Part shown: piece after piece, positions 1-10,599 of the stretch
Layout: the number at the start of each line of letters is the position of its first letter
How positions within the stretch are numbered: the first letter of the stretch is position 1
Source: Juglans regia
Taxonomy: Eukaryota; Streptophyta; Magnoliopsida; Fagales; Juglandaceae
Direction: 5' to 3'
NCBI RefSeq assembly: GCF_001411555.2
Contig: NC_049910.1
Location: 33,457,250-33,521,249 of the forward strand
DNA: 64,000 nucleotides
The notes under the pieces: generated by a model
Database searches by the model: none
What the model was told of the DNA's origin: nothing
The model's input: only the letters and a program-made list of their open reading frames with translations
Position numbers and translations under genes: made by a program

Positions 1-383
1 TTTTCCATTTCTTATTATGAAAATACATTGACAGGCATTAATAGAGTATGTTTTTTTCAAGATCTATGTGGTTGTTGGGATTTTTTTTTATCCATAGTTG
101 TTGGGAAAATTTAGGACTGGAAAACTTAGGATTTTGATTGAAAATACTCTTACGACCGCTCTCAGACCTCTCAGGCTCAGAGCCTCACGCTGTCGAACAG
201 GGACTCACATATAATAGACGAACAAATGATATAGTTTTACTCTCGTATTTCCTTTTAGAATATTCCTTTGTTTTGCTTGATCTTAGACTTCATTCCATGT
301 TTTGGCCGTTTTCCATTTCTTATTCTAAAAATACATTGACAGGCATTGATAGAGTATGTTTTTTGCAATATCCATGTGGTTGT

Positions 384-434
<51 letters not shown>

Positions 435-492
435 CGATGGTTGTTGGGAAGATTTAGGACTCGAAAACTTAGGATTTTGATTGAAAATACTC
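1..492. repeat. Direct repeat pair (1-150 and 309-492)
   Basis: Two copies of a sequence of about 150 bp lie in the same orientation. Both begin ttttccatttcttatt and both end near gattgaaaatactc. The left copy is cut by the window edge. The copies differ by scattered substitutions and by the length of the central T run, which is about 9 T in the left copy and about 44 T in the right copy (389-432). The repeat family is not recognised. No gene is seen here. Confidence 0.75.
389..432. repeat. Poly(T) run of about 44 bases
   Basis: An uninterrupted T homopolymer sits inside the right copy of the direct repeat. It could be an old poly(A) tail of a minus-strand retroposon or slippage expansion of the shorter T run in the left copy. 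The second is favoured because the left copy has a short T run at the same point. Its length may be unreliable in assembly. Confidence 0.8.
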
Positions 493-1345
493 CTAAGAAA
501 AGATCTTTAGGTTGAACCTAGAAAAAAGGAGAGAACTTTTCACAATCTTGATCATTTATTTTTTTAAAACTAATAACCATTCCTCATTCTTTTAGGAGTG
601 AGTGGTATTCTTTGCCATTTCCATTTCCAATCCTTCGTCGTGCAGCACGAGTTATTAGAGCACTCACATCACGAACAAGTTAGATCACCGCATCCAGCCA
701 AAACTCCCCTCAGAGCTGAGCCCCCATATTTTTTTTGTTTTCGATCACTTCTATTCATTGTTTCTACATTCCTCTTTTGGTTTGTTTTATTTTCGCTCCT
801 GTCTCACTCTATTGTTTTATTTGCTTTCATGCCGAGCCTCTTAATTTCTTTTCCTTTTCTTGAAGTGCAAAGCCTCTGAAAATCTATATTGGAGTGATTG
901 AATTGTGATAGCATTTTGGTATCTAATTTTACTCTTGAGGTATGTGGCTGATCACATAAGCTCTTTTGTTCCAATATTCCATAGTTTGTCTGGTTGATTC
1001 ATCACCACCAATGACAAACACACATTGTAGTTACATATTGTAAAGTGAATAAACATTAAGAAGTGCAGCTCTAGTTTCTTAAGTAATTTGCAAAAGGATG
1101 AAGTCACTGAATTGAAAGAATTAACAAGTTTTGTGATAATGGTTTAAAGGAAAAGAATCAGAAAACATAAGTGAAATTTTTATATGCCTAATCTTTGACA
1201 AAATTATAGAATATGAATAACAGTGATCACTTGAAAACTTTCTCATAGGCACCAAGACATATGTTAATTACTTGTTATTGGAATCTGTAAATTTTTTCTG
1301 CTCCGATAGATTTCCAAACTAACTTATTTGTATTCTTTGTATCAG
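493..1345. other. No gene seen
   Basis: This stretch is AT-rich and has no supportable reading frame. The C2-type exon that starts at 1346 is preceded by a normal-looking acceptor, so this region may once have held an intron and upstream exons. I could not recognise any of them. Confidence 0.4.
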
Positions 1346-1480
1346 ACGGAAAAAACCAAGATTATCAATAGTGGCCTTAATCCTGTTTGGAATGAAGAGC
1401 TAAGTTTCTATGTCACAGAACCTTGTGAATTCACAAGACATTCAACAAACTTCCTCCAGTACTTTGGTCTTCTATTGTAG
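1346..1480 (+). pseudogene. C2-domain exon relic (CAR-like calcium/lipid-binding protein)
   Basis: A 135-nt open stretch follows a good splice acceptor (ttctttgtatcag). It reads TEKTKIINSGLNPVWNEEL and then SFYVTEPCEF before ending in a stop at 1478-1480. The core LNPVWNEEL is the hallmark of the beta-strand 3-4 region of plant C2 domains, as in the C2-domain ABA-related (CAR) proteins and in C2-bearing ARF-GAPs. In those families this exon continues into a segment like LxVxVxDxD, whereas here the frame runs into unrelated residues and a stop. No neighbouring C2 exons were recognised. I infer a single orphan exon left from a gene copy or carried in by a transposon. The family call is fairly safe, the exact parent is not known, and it is not functional as seen. 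Confidence 0.6.
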
Positions 1481-1541
1481 TGAAGTGGCAATTTCTTTCT
1501 TGGATGTCATCTTGCAAAGAAGATAACCTCTTGGAAGAAGG

Positions 1542-1625
1542 GGGATAGACCAATCAAATGTTTAGATTTGCGTTTATTATTATTGGGATAAACCAATCAA
1601 ATATTTGGATTTGCGTTTATTATTA
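1542..1625. repeat. Tandem duplication, 2 x 42 bp
   Basis: Units 1542-1583 and 1584-1625 both read gggata-accaatcaaat followed by tttggatttgcg or tttagatttgcg and tttattattatt, with about three differences. It is a simple local duplication just downstream of the C2 exon relic. Confidence 0.8.
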
Positions 1626-1752
1626 TTTTTTCATGTTGATCCATATAGTATAATGCTCATGCGTTAACATGACACAAACATGACTCGTTAACACGATTTG
1701 CTACCCCTAGTTATATCTTATATAAATATGTTGCTGGGTAAGCATAGGAATA

Positions 1753-1769
1753 TCTCTCTCTCTCTCTCT
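1753..1769. repeat. (TC)n microsatellite
   Basis: A run of about eight TC dinucleotides. Such a tract is often length-variable and could serve as a marker, but no function is visible. Confidence 0.8.
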
Positions 1770-2502
1770 GAGTGAGAATTGTTTTACTACACTTGAAGGA
1801 ATTATATTGATGTTTCACTTTAAAAAAATAAACTCTCTTTTTGTCCAAATGGTTGATAATGAATTCATCTTCATCTAAGGAATGTGTGCAAATAACTTTG
1901 ATTATTTTAATTATGTATATGTTGTGGTTTATGAAACCCCAACCCTAAATTGATTCTTGGGCCAAAAAGCTTGATGGGCAAATGAGAAGATAAAAGGTCT
2001 CTTAGCCACCTATCAAAGAGATTTTTGAGTGAATGGTAAAGTTCTAGGAATGTAATGCTTTCTTTATAAATTTTTTTGGTCCACCATGTTATTGTTGGTT
2101 TTAAAGTACTGTTATTTTATCAGGCTTATTATGGATCTATGTGTATGGATCTATGTGGACTCTATTTTTAGCTCCATTTTTGGGCCTCCACCCCATATAC
2201 TCCTCCAGCACCCACTTCCCATTAAAATTCATATGATCCAAAAAATCCCTACCTTTCTTCATTCCAAAATGTTACTCCAAATTCCTATGTTCCAAACCCC
2301 TATACTCTCATTCCAAATTCCTATGCGCCTCCTCCAAATTCTTATGTGCCTCCTCCAAACCCCTATGCTCCTCCTCCAAACCATAATGCTCATGCAACCC
2401 TTTACCCCTACATATGCAAAAGTCAGGAAGATTAATGATATAGTGAAATAGAAATGATTATATGTGCTATTATTATTTACACTTTATTTTTTAACATTGT
2501 GT

Positions 2503-2730
2503 AGCCCCCATTTATCCAACCATTTGGGACTCAAGTAAATTACCATGATTCATCTAACAAGGGAACTTCAAGCAAGGTTGAGAAATTTGTAAAACATAGG
2601 AATGCGAATACTTGGAAACCAAGAAATGAAAGTAGAACAAAGGAGCTCGCTATAAGTAAAGAAGGTATCCATATAGACTCAAGTGACCATCGTATTAAGC
2701 AACAAGTAGACGTTACTTCTGGAAATGGTT
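2503..2730 (+). pseudogene. Open stretch upstream of the FAR1-like relic, possibly one of its exons
   Basis: After a possible acceptor (cattgtgtag) the sequence stays open for about 75 codons, starting PPFIQPFGTQVNYHDSSNKG and running to a stop near 2730. It is polar and lysine-rich and contains no recognised domain. About 100-350 bases upstream (2140-2440) lies a proline-rich stretch with repeated Pro-Pro-Asn-Pro codons, which may be another exon. The only support for linking either to the FAR1-like relic is position and strand. Confidence 0.25.
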
Positions 2731-2816
2731 AGTCATGTTTTCCTCTCATTTATTAAGTAAATCTTGGTTGTTTAATATTTTTCAATTAACGATATATAGT
2801 TTATGGTGTAATGAAC

Positions 2817-4800
2817 TAGAAGAACCAAAAGACGATCTTGATTTGGGGGTTGAGAGGGGTATTGATGAGGAGAACAATGAGAAAAAATTTGAATTTGAGA
2901 TGGTTGACAAACCTAAGTTTGGAATTATTTTTAAGGGTGAGCATGATATTATTGCATACTACAAGTGCTATGCAAAGCAAGCTGGCTTTGATGTAAAGAC
3001 CCAAAGAAAAAAAAGGGTGTCAAATGGGATGATTAAATACATAACTTATGGTTGCACCCGTGGTAGAAAGCACAAAAGTAGACGAACTGTTGTGTCAAAA
3101 CCATGTCCAACAACAAATTAGAATGGTATGTGATTACTGTAGAGCTTGCCCATAAGCACAGATTGTTTACCCCACAAAAATTTTGATATTTGGAATGCAG
3201 TTGGAATATAGATTCAATTCTAAAGTGGAAGCTAAAGGTGAATGACAGAGTCGAAATAAGGATGAATAAGAGCTTTAATTCTTTAGTTGTTGAAGCTAAG
3301 GTTTTGAAAACCTCGAGTTCATTGAGAAAGATTGCAAAAAAGTCATTAACATGTTGAGACACCTTTGCCTAGGTAAAAGAGGTGTTGAAGCACTCCTTAA
3401 ATATTTTGATATTAAGATGTGAGATATGAATGATGGCTTTTATGTCTTTATGGATTTGAATGGTGGAGATTGAGAAATATATTTTAGGTGAATACACGGA
3501 GTAGAGCATCGTACTTGTATGAGATGTCATTTACACCATTCGTTGATGTAAATCATTTTGGCTAGTCGATAACTTTTGTTATTGGATTAATAGCTAATGA
3601 AGATACACAAACATCCTTGTGGTTATTTCGAACATGATTGAAGTGTATGAATGGTCGAACTCCATCTATAATCATAATAGACCAAGATCATGCCACGAAA
3701 AGTGTGATTGTTATTATTTTTCTAGAAACTAGACATAAATATTACATCATGAAAAAACTCCCGAAGAAACTTGGCTCACACAAAATGTATAAATGCGTTA
3801 TGAAATTAGCCATTCAAGGTTGTCTGCATGACTCCCAAACATGTGAAGAATTTGAAGAGTTAGGAGAGGCTAATTCATTCATACAAACTTGAGGCAAATG
3901 TGTGGTTGAGCTTCTACAGTGAGTGCTCGTCTTGGGTATCAGTTTTCTTGAAAGATGTGCTCTATGTTAAAATAAGCACTGCACAGAGAAGTGAAAGTAT
4001 GAATGCATTTATTGATGGGTTTGTACATTTGGACACCAACCTAAAAGAGTTTATCGACTAATTCGACATTGCCCTCAGGAAGAAAGTTGGGAATCAACAA
4101 TCTATCGACTTTAGCTCATGAAATGCCACAATACCTTACGTTTCATTTTTTGCCATAGAAAAACAATTTCGGAGTGTGTACATAAATGCTAAATTCAAGG
4201 AGGTACACTTTGAAATAATGGAAATGATATACTGTAATTGCTCACTTGTTAGAATAGAGGGTGCGATTTCCACATACTAAGTTTTATACACTTTGTAGAT
4301 TGATAACTTTATTAAAGATGTCAAATTCTCTGTTTACCTCAACAATGAGAAGTTCAAAGTGAAATGTACGTGTGTTGTTTGAGAATTGGGAAATTTTTTT
4401 GTAGACGTGTCTTTGTTGTGTTAAGATTTCATAAGAGCGACTTATCCTTACAGTCCAAGAACATTTTGGACCGCTGGTGAAAGGCTTGGAAACTCAAATG
4501 CACTCTTATTAAGAGTAGTTATGACGACTTGCATGACAATCCTAATGCATGGAGACAAACACCTGATGAGGTTGTTTCATGAAGTAGCACTAGATTTATC
4601 AACAAGTGAAGAGCATTACTTGAGCATGGTGGAGCATTTGCTTGAGGCCTTTAATTCATAGGGCTAGAACGAATGCTCCTACAGGTAAGGGTAAGAGTGT
4701 ACTTAGTCTGAATGTTGTAAGAGGCAAAGGAAGGCCATGAACAACACGAAAGTTTTATATAGTTGAAAAGGTCGTAAAAAGATTGCAGTCATAGAATGAA
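2817..4800 (+). pseudogene. FAR1/FHY3-related (MULE-derived) protein, multiply disrupted
   Basis: The family is transposase-derived transcription factors (FAR1 DNA-binding domain, then MULE transposase core, then SWIM zinc finger). Codons from about 2890 to 3118 give a FAR1 DNA-binding domain, with YAKQAGFDVKTQRKKR and ITYGCTRGRKHKS. The frame then breaks. Recognisable pieces follow in other frames: VELAHKHR near 3140, LGKRGVEALLKYF near 3370, DMNDGFYVFMDLNG near 3430, CMNGRTPSIIIIDQDHA near 3640, a KLPKKLGSHKMYKCVMK stretch near 3750, and a C-terminal KGKSVLSLNVVRGKGRP near 4690-4735. A later open stretch (about 4975-5070, EAPSGMQHGHIIHG) could be a last exon. Many frameshifts, stops and small deletions separate these pieces. 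The order matches the family, so this is one decayed gene copy. It cannot make a working protein. No terminal inverted repeats of a Mutator element were identified. Confidence 0.8.
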
Positions 4801-5070
4801 CTAACTGGGGATCATAACACAATCAAAAGGAGAAGAAAAAAAAATAGGTTATATACTCTCTACCAGATTTCTATTTATTTTTACTAATGCTTATTGCCAT
4901 GTGCAAGCATTTATTTACAAATGATATGTTTGAAATGAACATGCTAATTCTTATTGCCATTTGTGCTAGCAGAATTTCCTAGCAAGTGAATTATATATTA
5001 GTGAGGCCCCAAGTGGTATGCAACATGGACACATAATACATGGGACTGAAGCTAGCACCAACAATGTACG

Positions 5071-6240
5071 ATGTTATATTGTTACATACTTTACTTGTTT
5101 GTACTTATACTTAGTATCCTTACACAGTGGTAGTTTTAATGCATGAAGTATGTACAACAAAGACCACTCCCTAGTGGAAGCAGCATTCACAAGTGGAGCA
5201 CCAGAATTCAAACATGCTTTTGTTAAAGTTTTATTTATAAAAATATTTGAATAAGTTGGGCTGAATTATGTTATGCTTCTCAGTTTTTTAGGGATTTGGA
5301 TTATGAGTGGAGACAATGTATAATTTCGTGTAATGGAATGAATGAGTTGATTTCGTGTAATTGACAAGTTAGGCTGAGAAATATATTGTGCATGTATTCA
5401 TTTGAATTATGTTATGCTTTAGTGTAATTGATAGGTTTCTATTTGAAAAGTGCATTATTATTTAAAAGTGCATAGTTGGGGCTTTGTTTTTCCTATTTGA
5501 TCATGAATTTGTATCTTGCTTCATTTTATTTGAATTGGTTTTTCTATTTGGTCTGTATGCATCCACCACTAGAGCTACAATCTTAGAAGCTAAACTCATG
5601 AATGGTTGAGGTGTGGAGGAGAGCATTTCATGAATGGCTTTCAATTGCTGCTGTTGCTCAATGCTCTCCCCCATAATTTTAACCCACGGCAAAAATCATA
5701 AAAGAGAAGAGAAAAGTGTCAATCATTTTTCTGGGTTTGCTAAAAGCACCAAACTAACGCTCATCTAATCCTCAGGCATATGTGCTCGAGGAAATGAGAA
5801 TAAAATGTCATACAACTAAACTTTCAATGGTTTTAGCACTGATCATATAAAGTATTATTGAGTACAAAATATCCGTACTTCACAACTAAGTTGCTCACAT
5901 GTCTTCACATGTCTTTTACATTTATTGAGCATAGTGACTTTAGTTACGAACCCTATATAATGGTAGAAAGATACTTTTGAGAGAGCCCCTAGTATTGGCA
6001 AAATAATTGAAAATGACTAATAATCAATCCCGAATACATGCACAAAGCAAGCCATGAACATCTCTTCTCCACCCTTTGTCTTCTAATCTCGTCATGTTGT
6101 TTTTGTATCTCATTTGACATTGGTACGGTTCATCTTCTATCTGCTGAACTTGCAATATTGAAACTCTCTTTTGAAGATTTCATACTCCCTATTTTGAACT
6201 TGAAACTCCATTTTCAAGACTTCATCCTCTTCTCAAAATT
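5071..6240. other. No gene seen
   Basis: This is AT-rich intergenic sequence. A short minus-strand open frame at 5501-5692 (63 codons, glutamine run) has no recognised domain and no supporting signals, so it is not called. From about 6160 the sequence grades into a repeat-derived stretch rich in caacttttcaaat-type words. Confidence 0.4.
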
Positions 6241-6244
6241 TCAA

Positions 6245-6483
6245 ACAAAACTAAAAAAAATAATTCAACTTTTCAAATATCAAATAAAAAAATATTAAAA
6301 AATTTATATTCTAACAATATTTTAACTTTATAATTTTTTTTCAACTTTTTCTCTCTCATTTCTCAAAATCTCATAAACATCTTAATTCAAACCATTTTAC
6401 TATCATTCACAAACTATTTCTCTACTATTCACAGATTTCTCATCTCATCTTATCACATCTCGTCTTAACATTCAAATGAGGCC
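6245..6483 (-). mobile_element. Truncated Tourist-like MITE copy
   Basis: The body words (aattcaacttttcaaat, attctaacaatatttta, tctcatctcatctta) match the complete element next door at 6487-6702. The right terminus, caaatgaggcc followed by TTA, is present. No left terminus was found, so this copy is truncated or was invaded at its left end. The TTA at 6484-6486 is shared with the complete neighbour, so one copy apparently inserted against the end of the other. Confidence 0.5.
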
Positions 6484-6486
6484 TTA

Positions 6487-6702
6487 AGACCTGGTTTGAA
6501 TAGTGAAACTATCTTAACTTATTTTATCTCATGTTATTTAATTATTACAACTTTTTAAAGCTTCTAACCAAAATATAATAAACAATTCAACTTTTTCAAA
6601 TCTCAAAACAAAAGTAATATTAAAAAATAATATTCTAACAATATTTTATACAACTTTCAACTTTTATCTCATCTCATCTTAACTCATTGTCCAAACTAGG
6701 CC
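6487..6702 (-). mobile_element. Tourist-like (PIF/Harbinger) MITE, complete
   Basis: This 216-bp element is flanked by TTA on both sides (6484-6486 and 6703-6705). Its ends form an imperfect inverted repeat: the left end reads agacctggtttgaatagtga, and the right end read in reverse is ggcctagtttggacaatga. TTA target duplications and termini of the GGCCTNGTTTGG type are established traits of Tourist/PIF-Harbinger MITEs. There is no coding capacity. Related copies lie near 23.1, 30.8, 46.6 and 54.2 kb. Confidence 0.75.
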
Positions 6703-6722
6703 TTAATATAAAAAACCAAAAT

Positions 6723-7105
6723 TGCTACTTTTAAAAAGCAAAGTTCTTGAATAGATATTGGTTATTTCAATGTAGAGGGTTGTTTGATCATTTGTGTTTC
6801 AAAACAATATATCTACTTCTCATCCTAGGAGGAGTTAGCAGGTATGATAGAGTCTTTTCTCTATCTGTCTCTCCGAGTTTCTACTACTAAGTAGCACTTT
6901 TGCTATTTCATCATATAAATTGATTCCAATCAAGCTAAAAAAGCCCTATATTATTAGTAAGCTAGCGCACTGCAATATTTTTAAAGTGCTAACGAGCAAG
7001 AAAATACCCCATTACTTTGCTACTTCTAAAAAACAAAGTTCTTGAATATGTATTGGTTATTTCTACCGATGCAGAGGGTTGTTTGGTCATTTTTGTATCA
7101 AAACA
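6723..7105. repeat. Direct repeat pair about 295 bp apart
   Basis: 6723-6806 and 7018-7105 share tgctacttntaaaa, caaagttcttgaata, tattggttatttc, gagggttgtttg and tcaaaaca in the same order and orientation. Between and after them the sequence is unique and AT-rich with no gene. It looks like a segmental duplication of intergenic DNA. Confidence 0.6.
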
Positions 7106-7150
7106 GTCTACGAAAACTTAGTACATGTATGGCGTCAAACACAGTTGATC

Positions 7151-7155
7151 CCCCC
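7151..7155. repeat. Target site duplication, left (CCCCC)
   Basis: Five C bases directly precede the left LTR and match the five C bases directly after the right LTR (12253-12257). A 5-bp duplication is standard for Ty3/gypsy integration. Confidence 0.75.
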
Positions 7156-7791
7156 TGATGCCGGATAGAATAAAGATTATTTTGCAGGCTAATTTCAACA
7201 GAAAATTCAAAGGAAAGAAAACAAGAGAATCGCTTCAAAACATAGAGAAAACGTTTCTAATGTTCAATTCAATTATCAATATTCAAGAGTGACCAAATCA
7301 ACCCACAAGCCAGGCTATAATAGCTAAAAATTGACTGTATTGAAATTTTACCAAAAATATCAAAATCCCAATAATCATGCCAAAATTAAATACGTAAATA
7401 AAGAAGTAATCTACCAAAAATCTGGCCTAAATCGACTTTAGAATCACTTCTAAAACAATAAATGAAATATTACCATAAAAGGAAACAAATAACTAAAAAT
7501 AGGAAATCGGAGGGAAAAACAGTAGAATTTGACTTCAAAAATGATGCACACCGAGCATAACTAGGTGCCCACGACGTGCTCGCCAATCTGAATTGGGGTC
7601 ATATGCGTGATTCTGATACCCGTAGCCAAAGTTATGGCCAAAATATCGAAACATGCCCAAAACTACCCCAATCAAGGAAAGATCACGATTTCCTGCCCTG
7701 TTTGCGCTGATCTGCTACCTCTAGGTATTTCAGTGCAGTCAATGCTCAGTTTGACAACTCAGCATCATCTGACTCAGATCTTCCTGCATCA
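7156..7791 (-). repeat. 3' LTR of the Ty3/gypsy element
   Basis: In element orientation this is the downstream LTR. It is 636 bp against 645 bp for its partner at 11608-12252. Shared landmarks are gaaagaaaacaagagaatc, cccacaagcc, aatagctaaaaattgactgt, gcacaccgagc and the terminal actcagcatcatctgactc. Substitutions and small indels are scattered throughout. Confidence 0.9.
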
Positions 7792-7879
7792 GTTGCCCCG
7801 GGTTAGAAAGAACTCGTCCTCGAGTTCACAGTACCTTCATCAGGGTCCACAAAATAAGAGTTCAAGTGTTTCACATTAA

Positions 7880-9156
7880 ATACATCAGAAGTCTTCAAAT
7901 GGCTGGGGAGACATAACCTATAGGCATTATCATTGATCTTCTGTAGGATCTCACAAGGTCCAATCTTCCGCTCTTTAAGCTTATTATACTCTCCAATAGG
8001 AACTCGATCACGAGTTAATATTGCCCAAACAAAATCACCAACATCAAAAAGTACCTAGCGACGATAACTATCTGCTTGAACCTTGTACTTGGCATTGCTT
8101 TCGTGAATGGCCAGCTTCACCTGATCATGGATGCCTCTAAGATGTTCTGCCATCTCTGCCTTGTGATTCAATCGACCCACATGTGGAATGGGGGCTAAGT
8201 CCAGCACACTGGACGGGTTCTGACCATAGACAATCTCAAATGAATTCAATCGTGTGGTTATGTTCTTGATCTGTTATAGGCGAATTCTACTTGGGGAAGA
8301 GCCAGACCCCATTGCTTTGGCTTAGTTCCAGCCAAACTCCTCAAAAGATTGCCCAAACTCCGGTTCACCACCTCAGTCTGACCATCTATTCGGGGATGGT
8401 AGGCGCTGCTGAAGTTTAACTTTGTCCCCAGTTTCTCCCATAAGCTCTTCCATAAATGGCTCATGAACTTGATGTCACGATCTGAAGTGATTGACCAGGG
8501 AACACCATGTAAATGAACAATCTCCTTGAAGTAAAGATGAGCAATTCGAGCAGCATCCATGGTTTTCCTACAAGCTACAAAATGGGCCATCTTGGAAAAC
8601 CTATCAACCACAACCAAAATAGAATCCATGGATCGTTGGGTCCGGGGTAAACCCAGTACAAAGTCAATACTGACATCGAATTAAGGAGCCTCAGGAACAA
8701 GCAAGGGGGTGTATAGGCCTGCATTGGTGAGAACCCCTTGGACCATTGACACACATAACATCACTCCATATAATGATCCACATCACTGGTCAGTTTGGGC
8801 CAATAGAAACCAGAGGAAACCAGGGCCAATATTTTATCTCGCCAAAAATGACCCTAGCTATGAAGTTCAATAATAATCTGCTGCCTTAGTGAACAATTTG
8901 GGATGCACAACTCTAATCCACGAAATAAATAACTATTATGCAAAACAAAATCACTTCGTTTACCATCAGTTACCTCCCGAAATATCCTCCCAAACAAAGG
9001 ATCTATTGCATACATGTCACTGAAAATCTCAAATCCTGCAACTCTGTTGGTCATGATGGTGAGGAGTAGCGTCGACTCAGGGCATTTGCTACACGATTCA
9101 GACTTCCTAACAAGTGTCTCAATGAAAATGTGAACTCCTGCAAATAGGCCACCCAC
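7880..9156 (-). pseudogene. Integrase domain of the Ty3/gypsy pol
   Basis: Minus-strand frames at 9156-8854, 8629-8258 and 8249-8055 form a broken integrase. The zinc-binding region is followed by the core: [10 protein letters not shown] supplies the first aspartate, SDRDIKFMS the second, and [11 protein letters not shown] the glutamate of the DDE triad, so all three acidic residues are still readable. The C-terminal part contains NSFEIVYGQNPSS and then a GPCEILQKIND-like stretch down to about 7880. Frame changes and stops occur near 8850-8630 and at about 8250. Downstream (7880-7792) no chromodomain is visible. Confidence 0.8.
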
Positions 9157-9885
9157 TTAACATGTCGCCTACTCAACTTATGTTGGCCATTGATGTACTT
9201 CAGTAACAAGAATGAACTCTCGTTGCACCAGGTAGTGACACCAATGTTTCAGGGACTGAACTATGGCATAGAACTCCAGGTCTAGTGGGATAATTCTTCT
9301 TTGCTCCTAACAACTTCTCACTGAAAAAGGCTATGCGCTGTCCCAACCCCATGTCGGACTATAGATGAGGATATGGTCGAAATAAACTACAATGAATCTC
9401 CCCATAAAAGGCCGTAGAACCTGATGCATAAACCTCATGAATGTACTGGGCACGTTGGACAGCCCAAAAGGCATGACCATCCATTCATACAACCTCTACT
9501 TCGTCTTAAACGCCATCTTCCACTCATCTCTGAGTCTTATTCTGATATGGTGGTATCCGCTTTTAAGGTCATTTTTTTAGAAGACCTTAGAATCGAACAG
9601 TTGATCCAGCATGCCATCTAAGCGTGGAATGGGAAACCTGTACTTCACTGTGATTCTGTTGATCGCTTAGCTGTCAACACACATACACCAGGAACCATCT
9701 TTCTTCGATACCAGCAGGGCAGGGACTGCACATGGGATCATGCTCTCACGAATGTAGCCCCTCTCTAATAACTCCACCACTTGACGCTGCAACTCTTTAG
9801 CTTCCTTGGGACTAAGGCGATATGCAGGTCGGTTTGGTAAACTCGATCCCGGGACAAGGTTGATCTGATGCTGAATATCCCTCAT
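9157..9885 (-). pseudogene. Reverse transcriptase and RNase H region of the Ty3/gypsy pol
   Basis: The minus-strand frame from 9885 starts [13 protein letters not shown] and has [16 protein letters not shown], typical of the entry to the gypsy RT domain, then [12 protein letters not shown] followed by an in-frame stop. Further pieces are [13 protein letters not shown] and, near 9380-9400, [10 protein letters not shown]. The catalytic box is normally Y-x-D-D and here reads Y-F-D-H. RNase H traces follow (EFYAIVQSLKHWCHYL, KLSRRHVKWVAYLQEF). With at least three in-frame stops and a lost catalytic aspartate, the enzyme is dead. Confidence 0.8.
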
Positions 9886-10181
9886 GGTGGTAGCCCAGGA
9901 GGAGGATCTTCTGGCATCAGGTCAAAAAACTTTGCTAGCAGCTGCTGCACCTTTGCTGGTAAATCTGGACTCATGTCTGCTGCACTATTCCCACAAGGCA
10001 GCAAGGCATAAATCACAACTTTCCGCTCAATCTTTTCTAAGAACCGGGACATAGAAAGAAGATTAGTAGTATTAGCCACCAGGATAGGAGTGCTTCCTTC
10101 CCGGCGAGGTGACAACACAATTTTCTTTCCCTTGATACTAAGGGAATATGTATTCTTCCGGCCATCATGAATAGCGATCAT
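9882..10181 (-). pseudogene. Protease-RT linker of the Ty3/gypsy pol
   Basis: A minus-strand open stretch of 99 codons lies between protease and RT. It includes IKGKKIVLSP and ends [15 protein letters not shown], which is the conserved lead-in to gypsy reverse transcriptase (the segment usually followed by RDIQHxIDL). The next frame begins at 9885, so one frameshift separates the two. Confidence 0.65.
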
Positions 10182-10587
10182 ATTGCCAAGGCGTACCTAA
10201 CAATACATGACAACCATCCATAGATACAACATCACACCAAGCATTACCAAAATATTTTCTGCCAATCGAAAAAGACACTAGGCATCTCCTATCTACTGTT
10301 ACCTCACTTCCTTTATTCAGCCACGCCAATTTGTATGGCTTGGGATAATGATCTGTCTTCAACTGTAATTTCTGGACAGCTTCTTCAGAAACCATGTTCT
10401 CACAACTACCACTTTCAATGATCATCTTGCAAACTTTATCTGCAACTGTGCAGGTCGTGTAGAAAATGTTGGTTCTCAACCAATCGTCCTCTGAATCACT
10501 CTTTGGAGTCAATAGACTCTTACGAACAACCAAGGTCTCATGGCCATCACCATACAATGCGTCTCTATTCTCATCATCATCGTACAT
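10165..10587 (-). pseudogene. Aspartic protease domain of the Ty3/gypsy pol
   Basis: A 140-codon minus-strand frame shows the retropepsin-like fold typical of this element type: KVCKMIIESGSCENMVSEEA near its middle, then VDRRCLVSFSIGRKYF and CHVLLGTPWQYDR at the end. Family members read I-I-D-S-G at the active site. Here the aspartate codon gives glutamate (I-I-E-S-G), which should abolish activity. The frame overlaps the following linker frame by a few codons. Confidence 0.8.
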
Positions 10588-10599
10588 AGGCTCTCAATT

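Noticed and set aside
138..515. 125-codon plus-strand open frame
   Set aside because: It includes a run of about 14 phenylalanines encoded by the poly(T) tract and lies inside a direct repeat; there is no domain and no codon signature.
598..879. 93-codon plus-strand open frame
   Set aside because: Hydrophobic low-complexity residues only, with no conserved motif or neighbouring exon.
5501..5692. 63-codon minus-strand frame with a glutamine run
   Set aside because: No family recognised, no splice or promoter support, in AT-rich intergenic DNA.
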